Source: Mytilus trossulus | Taxonomy: Eukaryota > Mollusca > Bivalvia > Mytilida > Mytilidae | Length of the DNA stretch: 64,000 nt | Reading direction: 5' to 3' | Assembly: GCF_036588685.1 (NCBI RefSeq) | Contig: NC_086375.1 | Location: 43,803,270-43,867,269 of the forward strand | Shown here: one piece after another, positions 22,206-33,985 of the stretch | Position numbering within the stretch: the stretch's first letter is position 1 | How the letters are laid out: each line of letters begins with the position of its first letter | Position numbers and translations under genes: made by a program | The notes under the pieces: model-generated | Database searches by the model: none | What the model was told of the DNA's origin: nothing | The model's input: the letters and a program-made list of their open reading frames with translations, nothing else

Positions 22206-23503
22206 TAAATGAAACAAGGGAAAGAGGTAGAAATTATATATCATGTATATTGTTGCCACAGTTTTTTTGTGTTCCTTTAACCATGAATATGCTCCTTACA
22301 AATTATGATTATGACTGGATCTAAAAGTCATGTTTTAAAATGTTGGTATGATGTCAAATAATTCATGTATGTCATGGACGATTTTTCACTTTATTTATTG
22401 ATTATTGTAAGGTAGTTAGAAATTACAAAGAAGGTTTTCAAAAGAAAAGAATGAAAATAGAATATATCATAGAAATAAAAGATGTTCTTGCATAATAAAC
22501 ATCATTGCAAGACTGCACATGCCTCAGGCACATGCAGTAATTAAAGGTTAGAAAGTCAGGTGAGATTGTTTGGGTAGAATATTTTTACATAGTATGTGTC
22601 ATTTAACAAAACTGTCTTGCATTGTCCTTCATTTTGTAGGACACAATACTTTTTTTCATTCCGTCTTCTCATTTCAATTTATTAATAGGCCATAAATAAA
22701 TCACTTTGCACATTCCTCCTCTACAAGGCATACCTATATCTAAATAGCTATATCAATAATTGTAGAACGGTGGATTTATGCATTCTACCCTAACAAGAAC
22801 AAGTACGCGTACAAAAAGTGTTAAGTGTGTTATTATTGTGTGTAATAACCTTTAATATGTCATTTAATGATAAGCAGCCTTAATGGCACGATAAATATAT
22901 ACACACAAAAGTTTGAGAGAGTTAACAATGGCACACTTAGTATGAAAATATTACACAACTACCTACCGTTTGGCATTTATTCGTAAACTCCAAGTTGATA
23001 TTATCAGCCATGTTGAAACCAGAAAGAAATTTAACACAACAAATTTACATTGATAGTTTAAGTGGACCGTTGCAAGAATTTAAATGTTGCATATTGTTTA
23101 TTGTGAAAATTACAATTATTGATTTACCTATACCAGGAATGTGTATTGATGCTAAATCAAGCTAAGACACTCAATAGGTACATGCATACATTTCTTTCAC
23201 CTTTTTACCTACTATGTGTGTTGAATATTTATAGATACTATTAAGATTTTCATTCAAATAAGGAATTTATTGACAAAGAACTTGGTTTTTTAAATCTAAC
23301 ATTTTCAATCTTTATGACGTTGGTATTTTTCACATTGATTTTTCACATTGCTATTTTGGTCTATTAGATATGCTAATATTCTGTCCATTTGGTCGTCGAT
23401 TTTAAAAAAAAGTGCCCGATTAGCCACTTGAAGGGTTAAAATTGGATTTATGTAAACTGACCAAAATACTGCTAATACCAAATGGCAATATGTTATTTCA
23501 CAA
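22206..23503. other. No gene seen
   Basis: AT-rich; a GCACATGC..GCACATGC short direct repeat occurs near 22517. Nothing else was recognised. Confidence 0.5.
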
Positions 23504-24389
23504 TTTATCCTGCAATTGAGTGTCCTACTATGTATACAGATACAGCCCTACAGATTTCGCTATGCTGTATCTGTATACTATACAGATATCTCTTTAAAGC
23601 TCCGCCCACTGCCGACTTGAGTATTGCTTGAACCTGTGTGACCTCAGAATGTTTAATCTAGTCGATGACAATTAATGAATGGCTATTATTTATTTTGAAT
23701 TTATTGAACCATAAAACTAATTTTTGACTCTTCACATTGAATAATCCGCGAAGCGGATTATGTAAAATGTGAAGAGTCAAAAATTAGTTTTATGGTTCAA
23801 TAAAATCAAAATAAATTATTGCCATTCATTATAAATAAATTTCTATCAAAAATAAGGCTAAAAAACCTTTTAAGATTATTTATCTTGACAATAACAACGT
23901 ACACACATGTTGGCGTATGAATACACAACGTCAGAGTGGGCGTGTCACCATCAAAATTGACAACATTGAAAATAAAACTAATAATTTTAACCAATCAGAA
24001 GACAGTAAATACACAAAATTTATTTATTTGTCGATATCAAAACTTATGTTACAAAATTAACCATGTCAATTTCAGCATGCATGTTTAGTGAATGTCAAGT
24101 CTTAAGCGTAGGAAAACTCGTACACTTCTGTTTCAAATTTGACAATGTTTTGCTATTTGTTTTTACTGTTGAAATTAGTTGTGTTATAATATATAATTAT
24201 TCACCTTGAGCGATGTATTATTGTTGACCATTCGAGATTCTTGTTTTGCGAACCTGTCTTCAGCGTAGTGTGTGATTTTGATATTACTACGCGGGCCCCA
24301 AGGGAATAAAAAATCGAAAATAAATGCTAAATATGTTTGTTTTAGATTTTTAAAACACAAACAATATACAGAATTAATTGCAGGATAAA
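23504..24389. mobile_element. Candidate foldback element with internal long hairpin
   Basis: TTTATCCTGCAATT at 23504 is inverted at 24376-24389. Inside are a 15-bp stem hairpin TGTATACAGATACAG at 23531 with its partner ending at 23579, and a near-perfect 157-bp foldback at 23674-23830. No transposase frame is present. Whether the outer pair really bounds one element is uncertain. Confidence 0.45.
23674..23830. repeat. 157-bp near-perfect foldback (hairpin)
   Basis: AATGAATGGC at 23674 is the inverse of GCCATTCATT at 23821-23830, and the arms stay complementary almost throughout to ATAATCCGC / GCGGATTAT flanking a GAA loop near 23752. An RNA of either strand would fold into a stem of about 75 bp. 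Confidence 0.85.
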
Positions 24390-24538
24390 GACAATAACTG
24401 TTTAGTGTATTTAGATATCACCTGTATTTGTACTCGGCTCGAAACAGGTGTAATAGCTCGCTAAAAGCTCGCATGTACCTTGTTTCCTAGCCTCGTACAA
24501 GTACAGCTGATATTTAAAGACAATAAACAGTTATTGTC
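24390..24538. repeat. Imperfect foldback
   Basis: GACAATAACTGTTTA at 24390 is the inverse of TAAACAGTTATTGTC ending at 24538. Interior segments also pair (ATATCACCTGTATTTGTAC with GTACAAGTACAGCTGATAT). It abuts the inverted repeat ending at 24389. Confidence 0.75.
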
Positions 24539-24842
24539 TATTTAACTAGATGACTTCTATTTGGCATATCAGATTATAATTACGTACGAAGTTATTTACC
24601 CTCAACTGAGCACTATTTTCATTGACTATTACTTGATGCAACTACAAATATGGGGCAGACATATCTTTATCTAACTTCATCTGCGGCATTCATACGGGAG
24701 AGATTCAATGAACGATCTTCACAAACCTTTGAATTGTTTAGTCAGAAGACATAAATATATAGAAAGCAGAACGTAGGAGTAAAGGAAAATTCTGTTTTTA
24801 AAAATTCTTCATGAGAAGGTCCTGTATAAAATCTGCCTAATT

Positions 24843-25065
24843 GATTGGATAATTGATTGTTGTTTAACGCTACTTTCAGCAATAATGCGCTATTTCGTGG
24901 CATTAAGTTTTTATTGATGGAGAGAACCACCGACCTTTGATAGTAAAACTGGTAATCCTGGTCAATAAAGACTGGCAATCCTAGGAAATTAAGATTGTGG
25001 TCGAACGCACCTGTCACATGCCGGAATCGATTTCACAGTCTTATAGTGTTGACAGCCTAGTAATA
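24843..25065 (+). repeat. SINE-like repeat, copy 1
   Basis: ATTGATTGTTGTTTAACGC, GAACCACCGACCTTTGATAG, AACTGGTAATCCTGGTCAA, GTCGAACGCACC and a GGAATCGATTTCACAG end match the copy at 53475-53705 in order. The end resembles a tRNA T-arm (GGTTTCGAAC in the other copy), which suggests but does not prove a tRNA-related SINE. Confidence 0.6.
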
Positions 25066-25271
25066 CAGCATTTAGTACAACTTTAAATAAAACTTACCAA
25101 TATTATGATAAAAATTAAAGGAAAACGATAAAAAAGAACACTTTGAAGTCGTTTTAGTCATGTAAAAATACACAAATAGTTTCAGAAATAACCACACTGG
25201 ATACTGGTCATTGGTTTGATACAGATGAACAATAAGCTTCTCACCATTTGTTAAATCGAAGATTAGTCATG

Positions 25272-26291
25272 CTATTTCGTAAGATGTCTTGGCATTGCAC
25301 TACTTTTACAATTGAAGAGCCTTTTCACTTCGTCTTGAAATAGTTTGTCGTAAAAACCATAAACGAAAGGATTTATTATATGATTCAGTATTGCCATTTC
25401 TCTGATTAACGAGACAACCGCTGTGTCAACTTCATATGTGTCAAATAAATATTTGCCATCCTTTATTTCCAAGAAAAGAATTATAAACTGTGGAATAACA
25501 GATAGTCCGAATCCCATCGCAATTGCCATCAACATGTATGAAAATTTGTGTGAACATTTAAGGCAAAACAATGATGACCCATTAGTACCGTTGTTCTGGG
25601 TATGTTGGTTTGCGCAAGTTTGAAAACGTTGCCTCATCTTTATTTGATGATATATAGTTCTTCCGATAAGTCCATAAAATACTATTAGACCTATCAATAT
25701 GATTAAGGCCATAAATGATGCGAAACTAATAAAAACATAGAATTCTACTCCCATAGAATCTTTGATTAAAATGTCACAAGTACTTCCGGTGACATTTTGA
25801 TGCAAATTTGATACAGGGATCTCCGAATTATAAAAGTTCAGTGGGATCGCTGCAACTATTGATAAGACCAATGTAAAAAGAAGAGCTGCTCTCTTACAAC
25901 GTAAGGTCATCTGTTTTCCAAACGGTCGACATACTTTTAAATATCGATGGAATGCAATGACAAGTAACAATATCATCGAGGAGAAAGAAAACATGTTGAT
26001 AATCATCCAAATTATTTTACAGTATCCTGTTACTTTTTGCATGACCGGAAATGATTTTTTGGTGAGTTCAAAACACGATCTCATGGTACCTGCAAAGAAA
26101 TCGAGCATGGCGAGCCAAGGAATGAAATACCGGTCTTCTTTTGTATTTAACCTGAGTTTGTACACAATAATAACCAACAGATTACAAGTAAATCCAACTA
26201 TAATGTAGATAATCAGAAATAGTTTGTTCACAATAGATAATTTAGACACTTTTGAATTCCATTCGTCCACACTAGCCATTTTTCTTATCAT
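25272..26291 (-). CDS. Rhodopsin-like (class A) GPCR 1
   Basis: An intact single-exon frame of 339 residues with seven hydrophobic segments (about 23-44, 58-79, 92-113, 134-152, 184-208, 250-273, 290-312). Class A landmarks are Asn37 in TM1 (FTCN), Asp64 in TM2 (LAMLD), Cys91 pairing with Cys172 in loop 2, and NPFVY (307-311) in TM7. The TM3 end reads HRY (115-117), not DRY, and TM6 has SVIP with no CWxP. Loop 2 has a glycosylation site, NVTG (166-169). The N-tail is short with an E-W-N motif, as in the other four receptors. Met5 (26279) aligns with the paralogs' starts and is an equally likely start. It faces GPCR 2 head-to-head across 2.3 kb. The ligand is unknown; a small peptide or amine receptor at the plasma membrane is the family-level guess. 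Confidence 0.85.
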   Translation of the reverse strand: MIRKMASVDEWNSKVSKLSIVNKLFLIIYIIVGFTCNLLVIIVYKLRLNTKEDRYFIPWLAMLDFFAGTMRSCFELTKKSFPVMQKVTGYCKIIWMIINMFSFSSMILLLVIAFHRYLKVCRPFGKQMTLRCKRAALLFTLVLSIVAAIPLNFYNSEIPVSNLHQNVTGSTCDILIKDSMGVEFYVFISFASFMALIILIGLIVFYGLIGRTIYHQIKMRQRFQTCANQHTQNNGTNGSSLFCLKCSHKFSYMLMAIAMGFGLSVIPQFIILFLEIKDGKYLFDTYEVDTAVVSLIREMAILNHIINPFVYGFYDKLFQDEVKRLFNCKSSAMPRHLTK

Positions 26292-27289
26292 TTACTTTGC
26301 GCGCAACAGTGTTGCAGTTATGAACTAAATTCAATATCGTTAACGATTTTCAACCAGATCTATTTTGTGTTGTCTTGGTTCACTTTAGTTTTAAAAGAAA
26401 GCAGACGACCCTTTATCATATTAATCTTTTCTCAGTAGATTTTTTATGGCATGTATTGTCATGACTGTTACAAATAATGTTTGTATTTTAACAGCATCAT
26501 TCGAGTAATATTGTTTAGCTATTGTTCAGTCTACAAACCCCAGAGAATAAGTGACAATCTGTTTATTTGAAAACATCATTTAGTAGATTCATTAAAATTG
26601 AGGCTTTCTGGGTGAAAAATTGCATAGTATTTTTGAATGTATTGTCCTCTTTTCAAATATTTTTAACAAAAGATAATTTGTTGCAACTGATGAAGCTATA
26701 ACTTAGATTATGACCGCCAATGTTTTAAAACATTTAATTGATATCCGTTGTAATTGTCTTACGGTCATAGCGGAACGAAAACAATTAATATAAAGCTTCC
26801 TGCTTGATAACATTTAAACACACACACACACACATATATATATATACTATATATGTACATTGGTCCGTTGTCGGAAAATATAAAATATGAGTTTTAGAAA
26901 CAGGACAAAAAGCGAGGCTGGTCGGGCTTTTCTCATGTTTCGTAGCGAATACAAATAAATTCTATATTTTACGACAATGTACATGATATATTGTCTTTAT
27001 CGTGAATTTTACTCCATACAATTGACACTTTAGTTATTTAAATCTTAATCATGGTCTCCAATTTATCAAAGAAATCGACACTGTTTAAATGCGGACCGCG
27101 AAGAGAACGCCAAAATCAACTGGTACGGAAAAAGAAATATCCATATTATCTGTAACTTTCTCAACATGGAAGCTAGGTAACAGGAGACTTTACTTGCATA
27201 AGTAATTATAAAGCACACATTTATTTGTATACTAGTACCTGTTAGTTTTAGTAAGTCAAAATTACTGCAAGATATATAGGTGAACGTTT
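26292..27289. other. Intergenic, contains (AC)n(AT)n microsatellite
   Basis: This is the region between divergent GPCR 1 and GPCR 2, so it may hold the promoter of GPCR 1, but no motif stands out. A CA run followed by a TA run spans about 26817-26857. Confidence 0.5.
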
Positions 27290-27790
27290 ATGTAAAAAGT
27301 GTCAAGAGACAACTAACTGTCCATCAAAGTAACAATTTATAAAAGTGAACCATTATAGGTCAAGGTACGACCTTCAACGCGAAGAATTGGCTCACACTGA
27401 ACAGCAAGCTAAAAAGTGCCCCCCCCCCCCCCACACACACACACCAAAAAAACCCAGTGTAAAACTATTCAAACGAGAAAACCAGCGGTCCAATCTATAT
27501 AAAAAAGAGAAATCATAAACAAACATGAACTATATAAACAGACGACAACCACTGTATATACATCAGATTCCTGAATTAAAGCAGGTGCAAACATTTGCAG
27601 CGGGATTAAACGTTTTAATGGTACCAAACCGTCTCCCTTTTCTGCAACAATAGTGTAACATCACAACATAGAAAGAGATACTATAAAATATCGTTTGGAA
27701 GGCTTAACTCATTCAAAAAACGCAAATTAACACACAATGAACGAATAAATTTGATCCGTGTTACAATGCAAAAACATACTCAATAATTTG
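27290..27790 (-). repeat. Interspersed repeat family A, long form
   Basis: Closely matches 57000-57487 (same strand) and, inverted, 42661-43060 and 48372-48775. A C-run and CA-run at 27419-27444 interrupt it. Landmarks: AAGGTACGACCTTCAACGC, ACAGACGACAACCACTG, ATCACAACATAGAAAG, CGAATAAATTTGATCCG. Confidence 0.8.
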
Positions 27791-28583
27791 TCTTTATTAG
27801 AGAGAATTGCTGAATATGATTCTTCTTAAAGAGGACAAGCACGGGATATAACCTGATAAAAATAGAACCTATTATGTAAATTAGTTTACAAAGTTGATAA
27901 TATATGCATTCCATTGGTGCTTTTGTTTAAAGATATTAACAGATTTTTTAGATTTGACAAAATAATGCTAATGTATTTGCTAAATGGGATTGATAAGTGT
28001 TCCGTGTTATCTCCGATCTACCAAGATCATGCTATCAAAAGATGTTTCCTTCCCACATAGTACAGTTATCCAAGTAAGAAATGCACATAATTGTCTTGAC
28101 TTTACAACTTGTAGGACAATTCGAAAGTTACCGTTTTACGTAATACTTTCATGGTCAAATCTACATCTGTGTATTGAGAAACGTGCCTGTCCTACGATAT
28201 ATACAAATCTCTATTTGTCACGTCTTCACTGCTTAATAGTCAACATATCCGTCTTGTTTATAAGCTGAAAAAACAATTTGTTGCAAAATATTTGTTTCAA
28301 GTATAATCACATGATCTATCAATCGAATTGGTCATCTAAAACATATAACTACTGTAACACTTTATAATGTTACATATTGCGTAATCAGCAATCGAAGCCA
28401 TACACACATACATTTTTGACATAAAATATGAGATTTCATAGAATAATTGTCCGATTTAAACCAAATAATTTATATTTCTTATTCCCATGTGACAAAAATC
28501 ACCATAATTCCAATCCTATTTGCACTTTATTTATCAATTGTTGATTTAGTTTTTAGCTGGATAAACGATACAACGGTTCACAA
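27791..28583. other. No gene seen; upstream region of GPCR 2
   Basis: AT-rich. The 94-codon frame at 27984-28268 has no recognisable features. Promoter elements of GPCR 2 may lie here but none is recognisable. Confidence 0.4.
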
Positions 28584-29591
28584 ATGGAAAACAAACTGCA
28601 AGAATGGAACTGGGAAATTGCAGATCGATATATTCTTAATGATATATTTCTCATTATCTACATCATAATTGGAATCTTAGGGAACTTTTTAGTGATAATT
28701 GTATATGAGTTTAAATTGAAAACAAACCGTGACGACCGTTATTTTATTCCATGGTTGGGTTTACTTGATTTATTTGCCGGAACTCTGAGGTCATCATTTG
28801 AGTTGATTCGTAAAATTTATCCAGTGATGCTCCGTGGGACAATATTTTGCAAATCAGTTTGGATGATAATTGATGTATTCGCATTTTCATCAACGTGCCT
28901 TTTGTTGGTTATCGCGTTTCAGCGTTACCTGAAAGTGTGCCGACCTTTTGGACAACAAATGACGCTACGATTGAAAAGATTATCACTTATGTGTACATTC
29001 ATCTTATCGCTTGGGATGGCAGTGATTTTAAATTCTTTCAATTCTGAAATTCTTGTTTGGAGTGAAAAATTCAACGTTACTGGTTGGACGTGTGATATTG
29101 ATATAAATTATTCTATGGGAGCTACATTTTATGTTTTTGCGAGTTTTGCGACAGTTATGACTTTAATTATTGCAATTGGACTTGGTGCCTTTTACATTTT
29201 GATTGCAAGAAGAATCTGTAAACAAATCAAAGCAAGAAATAACATGAAATCTACTGATCTTAACAAGGAAACAAGACATTTAGATGACTATAACTGTAAA
29301 AAATGTATACAGCTTTCGCACACATTTTCATTCATGCTGATGGCCATGGCAGTTGGATTTGGAATATCTTATATTCCCCAGTTTGTAATATTGTTTCTGA
29401 CAATTAACAATGGTCGGTTTTTGTTTGACAAGTACGACTCGGAAACCATATGGATATCCTTCTTTAGAGAGATGGCGATAATTAATCATATCATAAATCC
29501 TTTCATTTATGGATTGTATGACAAGGTATTCAGATTGGAGGTAAAAAAAATCATGTCATGCCATAGAAACGAGGACATTGCTTGTATTTGA
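28584..29591 (+). CDS. Rhodopsin-like (class A) GPCR 2
   Basis: An intact single exon of 335 residues from ATG at 28584. Seven membrane segments are visible, with Asn34 (GN in TM1), Asp62 (TM2), Cys89 and Cys170 (disulfide pair), QRY at 113-115 in place of DRY, SYIP in TM6 (Pro265) without CWxP, and NPFIY at 305-309. NVTG at 164-167 in loop 2 is a glycosylation site. The N-tail carries QEWNWE. It is closest by eye to GPCR 1 (shared YLKVCRPFG, RYFIPWL, REMAI-NHIINPF). Loop 3 is short with a C-x2-C pair (238-241). AATAAA at 29647-29652 lies 56 bp after the stop. Ligand and G protein are unknown; the altered DRY and toggle positions make coupling behaviour hard to predict. Confidence 0.88.
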   Translation: MENKLQEWNWEIADRYILNDIFLIIYIIIGILGNFLVIIVYEFKLKTNRDDRYFIPWLGLLDLFAGTLRSSFELIRKIYPVMLRGTIFCKSVWMIIDVFAFSSTCLLLVIAFQRYLKVCRPFGQQMTLRLKRLSLMCTFILSLGMAVILNSFNSEILVWSEKFNVTGWTCDIDINYSMGATFYVFASFATVMTLIIAIGLGAFYILIARRICKQIKARNNMKSTDLNKETRHLDDYNCKKCIQLSHTFSFMLMAMAVGFGISYIPQFVILFLTINNGRFLFDKYDSETIWISFFREMAIINHIINPFIYGLYDKVFRLEVKKIMSCHRNEDIACI

Positions 29592-29646
29592 TTTATATTG
29601 GAAACTTAACACGAAACACTGAATACTAAAAGTAAATACGATTTAG

Positions 29647-29652
29647 AATAAA
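29647..29652 (+). terminator. Polyadenylation signal for GPCR 2
   Basis: AATAAA 56 bp after the GPCR 2 stop codon. Confidence 0.5.
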
Positions 29653-29659
29653 ATATCCA

Positions 29660-30110
29660 TGTTTTTTACTGTTCTGTCACAATGTATACACAGCTACTCT
29701 GTGACTATAACACTGATATAAGAAGAACGATTTTCGATTTTTTCAAGTTTTTCATATTGCAATGCACTTATCGTTTGAATATAAATTATTAATTTTATCA
29801 ATTGAGATGTACATTATTAATAAGGATATCCAATTCTAACCAATCATTTTTCATTGTATTGGCAATTGTTACTATGTAAGTCACTGTATCCATGGTTTAT
29901 GATGATAGAAGCATGAGCTTTTTAGCCTCAAATTAAGCACTTTGTTCTTGATCAAAAGTAATTTCAAATGTAGTATTATGCGATTGTTAATAGTAACAGC
30001 TAAATTTTTGTGCAATTGTCAGCGACGGATCGACAAAAGAATTAAAATCTAATGTTTTTCACGATATATAAGTACATTTTAGTTTAAATCGACATAAAAT
30101 ATTTGTTGAC
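29660..30110. other. No gene seen
   Basis: AT-rich spacer between GPCR 2 and the LINE. The LINE 5' end is not sharply visible; the base composition changes near 30110. Confidence 0.4.
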
Positions 30111-33100
30111 TCGCTTCGCTCGCCAGTATATATTCAATATCCGGAAGTTACATTCCTCTCATGTTTGAAATATCCAAGATCCTCCCCTGATTGTTATTTG
30201 TTTGTCATTTATGATACTTGTACGTGGTCAAGGTGGTAGAGGTAGACGCGGATATTAGGAATTAGCGCTTGGTGTTTGGAATATTAGAGGGTGGTCAGCA
30301 CGTCAAAATGATAATTCAAACTTTAGATGTCATGTTGTAAACGCTTTAAATTTTGATATTCTATGTTTATGTGAAGCTTTTTTGAGAGAAAATGATAAAA
30401 TACATGTAGAAGGTTATACTTGTTTTCAGAGAAACAGAGACAAAGTTCATGTTAATTCCAAGAGAGGTTCTGGTGGGGTTGCGGTTTTAGTTAAAAATGA
30501 TCTGTTGAAATATTATAATGTTGAAATTTTAAACAGTGAGGTACAAGATATTCTATGGATAAAATTGAGTAATGAAAATGATATAATATGTTTATGTGTA
30601 TGTTACTTACCACCAGAAAATTCTGTATATAATGACTCACTAGTTTTTTATACTAAACTGCTAGAACAGGTGTATATGTATCAAAATATTGGTAAATTGT
30701 ATGTATGTGGTGATTTTAATTCTAGATGTGGTGATGTCCAAGATTTTATTGAAGGTGTTGATAATGTACAAATAAGAGAAATTGTTGATAGTGTGTCAAA
30801 TAGAAATGGTGATTTACTTATTGAGTTTTTAGTAGATTGTAACATGTGTATGGTAAATGGGCGAATTGGCTCGCAAGATTTTACTCATATTAAAGGTACA
30901 GGGAAATCTGTTGTAGACTATGTCCTTACTCCACATGAACAGTTAAATGAGGTAATTAACTTTAAAGTGAATACAATGTCAGACTTAGTGACTGAGTTAT
31001 CTCTTGTCGGATACGAATCGATTCCGGACCATTCACTGTTAGAATGGGGCATACGAGTTAGCACCGATATGTCGGAAGTAGAACAAAACAAGAGCGGTAT
31101 AGGTGCAAATCGGGTTAAAGGTCCAAGAAAGTTCAAGCTAGATGGATTGAATAACGAACCTTTTTCTAGTGAAAATATGCAAAATGTATTACGAGATACT
31201 ATATGTCGAATCGAAGTTGCTTTAAACCGCAGTAAAGACGTTAATAAGGCTTTTGTCGAACTGAAACATTTACTTATTAAAGAATTGGAGCTAACATGTA
31301 AAGAATTGAAACCGCCCGTTTCTAATATGCGCACGAATAAGTGTAAGCGGAAACCGTATTGGTCTGATGAATTACAGGACTCGTGGAACAAAACGTGTGA
31401 TGCTGAGAGGCAATGGAAGCGATGTAAATCAATTGGAAAATCTAAACTCCGTACTCGATTTATACAATCACGAAAAGATTTCGACAAATTAAATCGTAAA
31501 GCGAAGCGGAATTATCAGCTAGAACAACAAAATAAACTTCAAAAACTTGGTGAACAAAATTCTTCTGAATTTTGGAAGTCTATAGGCAAATTAGGACTTG
31601 CCAATGATCGCAAATCGAGACAAACTTTTCAAATTCGATCAGAAACAGGAGAAATTACAAGTGACATTGACTCTGTATTAGAAAAATGGAAAATAGACTA
31701 CGAAAAGCTGTACAACAGTGCTGATATAAATGGTTCGTATGATGATGAATTTCTTAAGGATATTAAAAACAAACTTCAAAATAGGAATAATTTAGTCAAT
31801 GACAATAATATTGATACAACTGAACTAAATAGAGCTATAGAAAGGGATGAGGTACGCGAGGCCGTTTTTCGAGCTAAGCAAGGTAAATCCGCGGGAATTG
31901 ATGAGATACCGGGTGAGATTTTACGAAATGACACGTGTATAGACTTGCTATTTAAAATTATTCAGTTTTGTTTCATAGAAGGGCACGTTCCTAGTGAATG
32001 GTTAACGAGTATGATCTCTCCGATTCCGAAACCGAAAATGGACCCCCTTAATCCACTTGAATATCGTCCAATTTCATTAATATCAGTGCCGTGCAAAATA
32101 TATGCGGATATTTTGAATAAAAGATTGACAAATTGGTTAGAACAAAATGACATGTTAGCAGAAGAACAAAATGGATTTAGACGTAACCGAAGCTGTTTGG
32201 ATCATTTATATATACTTACAACAATTATTAAAAATAGAAAGTTACAAAGGAAAGATTCTTTCGTGTGCTTTGTGGATGCGAAGAAGGCTTTTGATAATGT
32301 AAATCGGGACATGTTGTGGTATAAGCTGATGAAATTGGGTATTAACGGAACATTTCTGAAAGCAATTCAGTCTCTTTACGATGCGACACAAAGTGCTGTA
32401 AAATTAGGAAACAACTTGACAGATATTTTCCCGGTTCAATACGGTGTGAAACAAGGCTGTAAAATGTCTCCTACTTTGTATTCTATATATGTTAACGATC
32501 TTGCTGAGGACATTCGCTCGCTTAATGCTGGTGTAGATATTGGTGACTTAAATGTATCTATTCTTCTTTACGCTGACGATGTTGCGTTGATAGCTCCAAA
32601 TGAGCAGAATTTACAAAAGATGTTGGACTGTTTAAACACCTGGTGTAGGAAATGGAGAATGACTCTAAATACAGAAAAAACGAAAGTTCATTACCGTAAT
32701 AAAAACATTGCTAGATCTGCCGTTGAATTTAAATGCGGAGATATTTCAGTTAATTATATTTCATCCTACAGATATTTGGGACTACATTTGAATGAATTTT
32801 TGGATTATAAACATACAGTACGAGAAATTACTAAATCAGCAAGCAGAGCACTTTCAGCCTTATATGCTAAATTTATTTCGTGTGGTGGAATGACTTATGA
32901 TGTGTTTACGAAACTATATAGGTCGGTAGTTGAGCCTGTTCTATACTATGGCTCTGGAATATGGGGACATACAAATTGGAGAGAGGTACAAGTTATACAG
33001 AACAAAGCATGTCGGTTATTCTTAGGAAGTGCTTCAAATGCGTCAAATATAGCCATTCAAGGTGATATGGGACTTACAAGTACGAAATCAGCAGAAATTT

Positions 33101-33985
33101 TGGAAACTTTTCGTCTATTTCTTAGAGTGAGCAAAGCTTATGATACAAGACTTACGTATAAGGTTCATATGTGGAGTAAGGATTGTTCTAGGTCATGGGA
33201 TAAAAATTGTATAAAGAAAGCACAAATTTTAGGTATTGAAAATGTTATTAATGATACTTTTTCCATTAAGCATAAACTGCAAGATATCAAATCTAAACTA
33301 TGTGAAAAAGATAAAAATGAGTTGGTTGAAAAATTGTTTAATGACAGAAATCAATGTAATGGTAATAAATTACGTATTTATAGAGAGTATAAACATGTTT
33401 TAGAATTTAGTTCTTATGTAAAATTAGTTCGTAACAGGCAGCATAGACGTGTTTTGTCAAATTTTAGAAGTGGCTGTTTACCACTTGCAGTTGAAACGGG
33501 TAGATACACCAAGCCAAAAATTCCTTTAAATGAGCGCACTTGTATATATTGTACAGATAATTGTGTAGAAGATGAAAAACATTTTTTATTAGGGTGCGAT
33601 TTTTATGCAGATTTAAGATATGATTTAATGAAAAAATCTGGTGATATTTGTGATTCTTTTAACGATCTTGATTTACAGGAAAAATTTATTTTTTTAATGT
33701 CAAATGATGCTATTCAACCATTTTTAGCTAAAACTTTATACCAAATGTTTTATCGAAGAAGGTATTGTGTATAGTAATATTTTAGTACATTAGTTTTAAT
33801 TGTTTTATCATATGTGTGATATTTTTAAAGTGTCTCATAAGTCAGTAATTTGGCTGGGTACCAATATTTTAATTGTAATATTTAATAATTTTTAATTGCA
33901 TATTATGTAATTATATGTATTCATTGTGTTTTATATTGGTATGTGACACTATAATAAATTATTCTGATTCTGATTCTGATTCTGA
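30110..33985 (+). mobile_element. APE-type non-LTR retrotransposon (LINE), nearly intact
   Basis: It contains one long ORF with endonuclease and RT, a short 3' untranslated region, AATAAA near 33952, and an (ATTCTG)4 tail at 33961-33984, as in CR1/L2/Jockey-type LINEs that end in a short tandem repeat. The clade cannot be fixed by eye. No clear target duplication was seen and the 5' boundary is approximate. Confidence 0.8.
30211..33774 (+). pseudogene. LINE ORF2: APE endonuclease, reverse transcriptase, CCHC knuckle
   Basis: From ATG 30211 the frame reads MILVRGQGGRGRRGY, meets TAG at 30256-30258, then continues open for 1172 codons to TAG 33772. The endonuclease has the WNIRGW start, CLCEAF (metal-binding Glu), YVCGDFNSRCGD, VDYVL and the PDHSLLEW His. 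RT motifs are GKSAGIDEIPGE, FVDAKKAFDNVNR (motif A), YGVKQGCKMSPTLYSIYVND (motif B) and LLYADDVALI (motif C, intact catalytic pair). A C-terminal C-x2-C-x9-H-x4-C knuckle (TCIYC..KHFLLGC) follows. The enzyme would nick DNA and copy its RNA by target-primed reverse transcription. Only the early TAG clearly disables it. If the TAG lies upstream of a different start, or is suppressed, the copy could be functional. Confidence 0.85.

Noticed and set aside
30918..31487. 189-codon minus-strand frame
   Set aside because: Antisense shadow of the LINE ORF.
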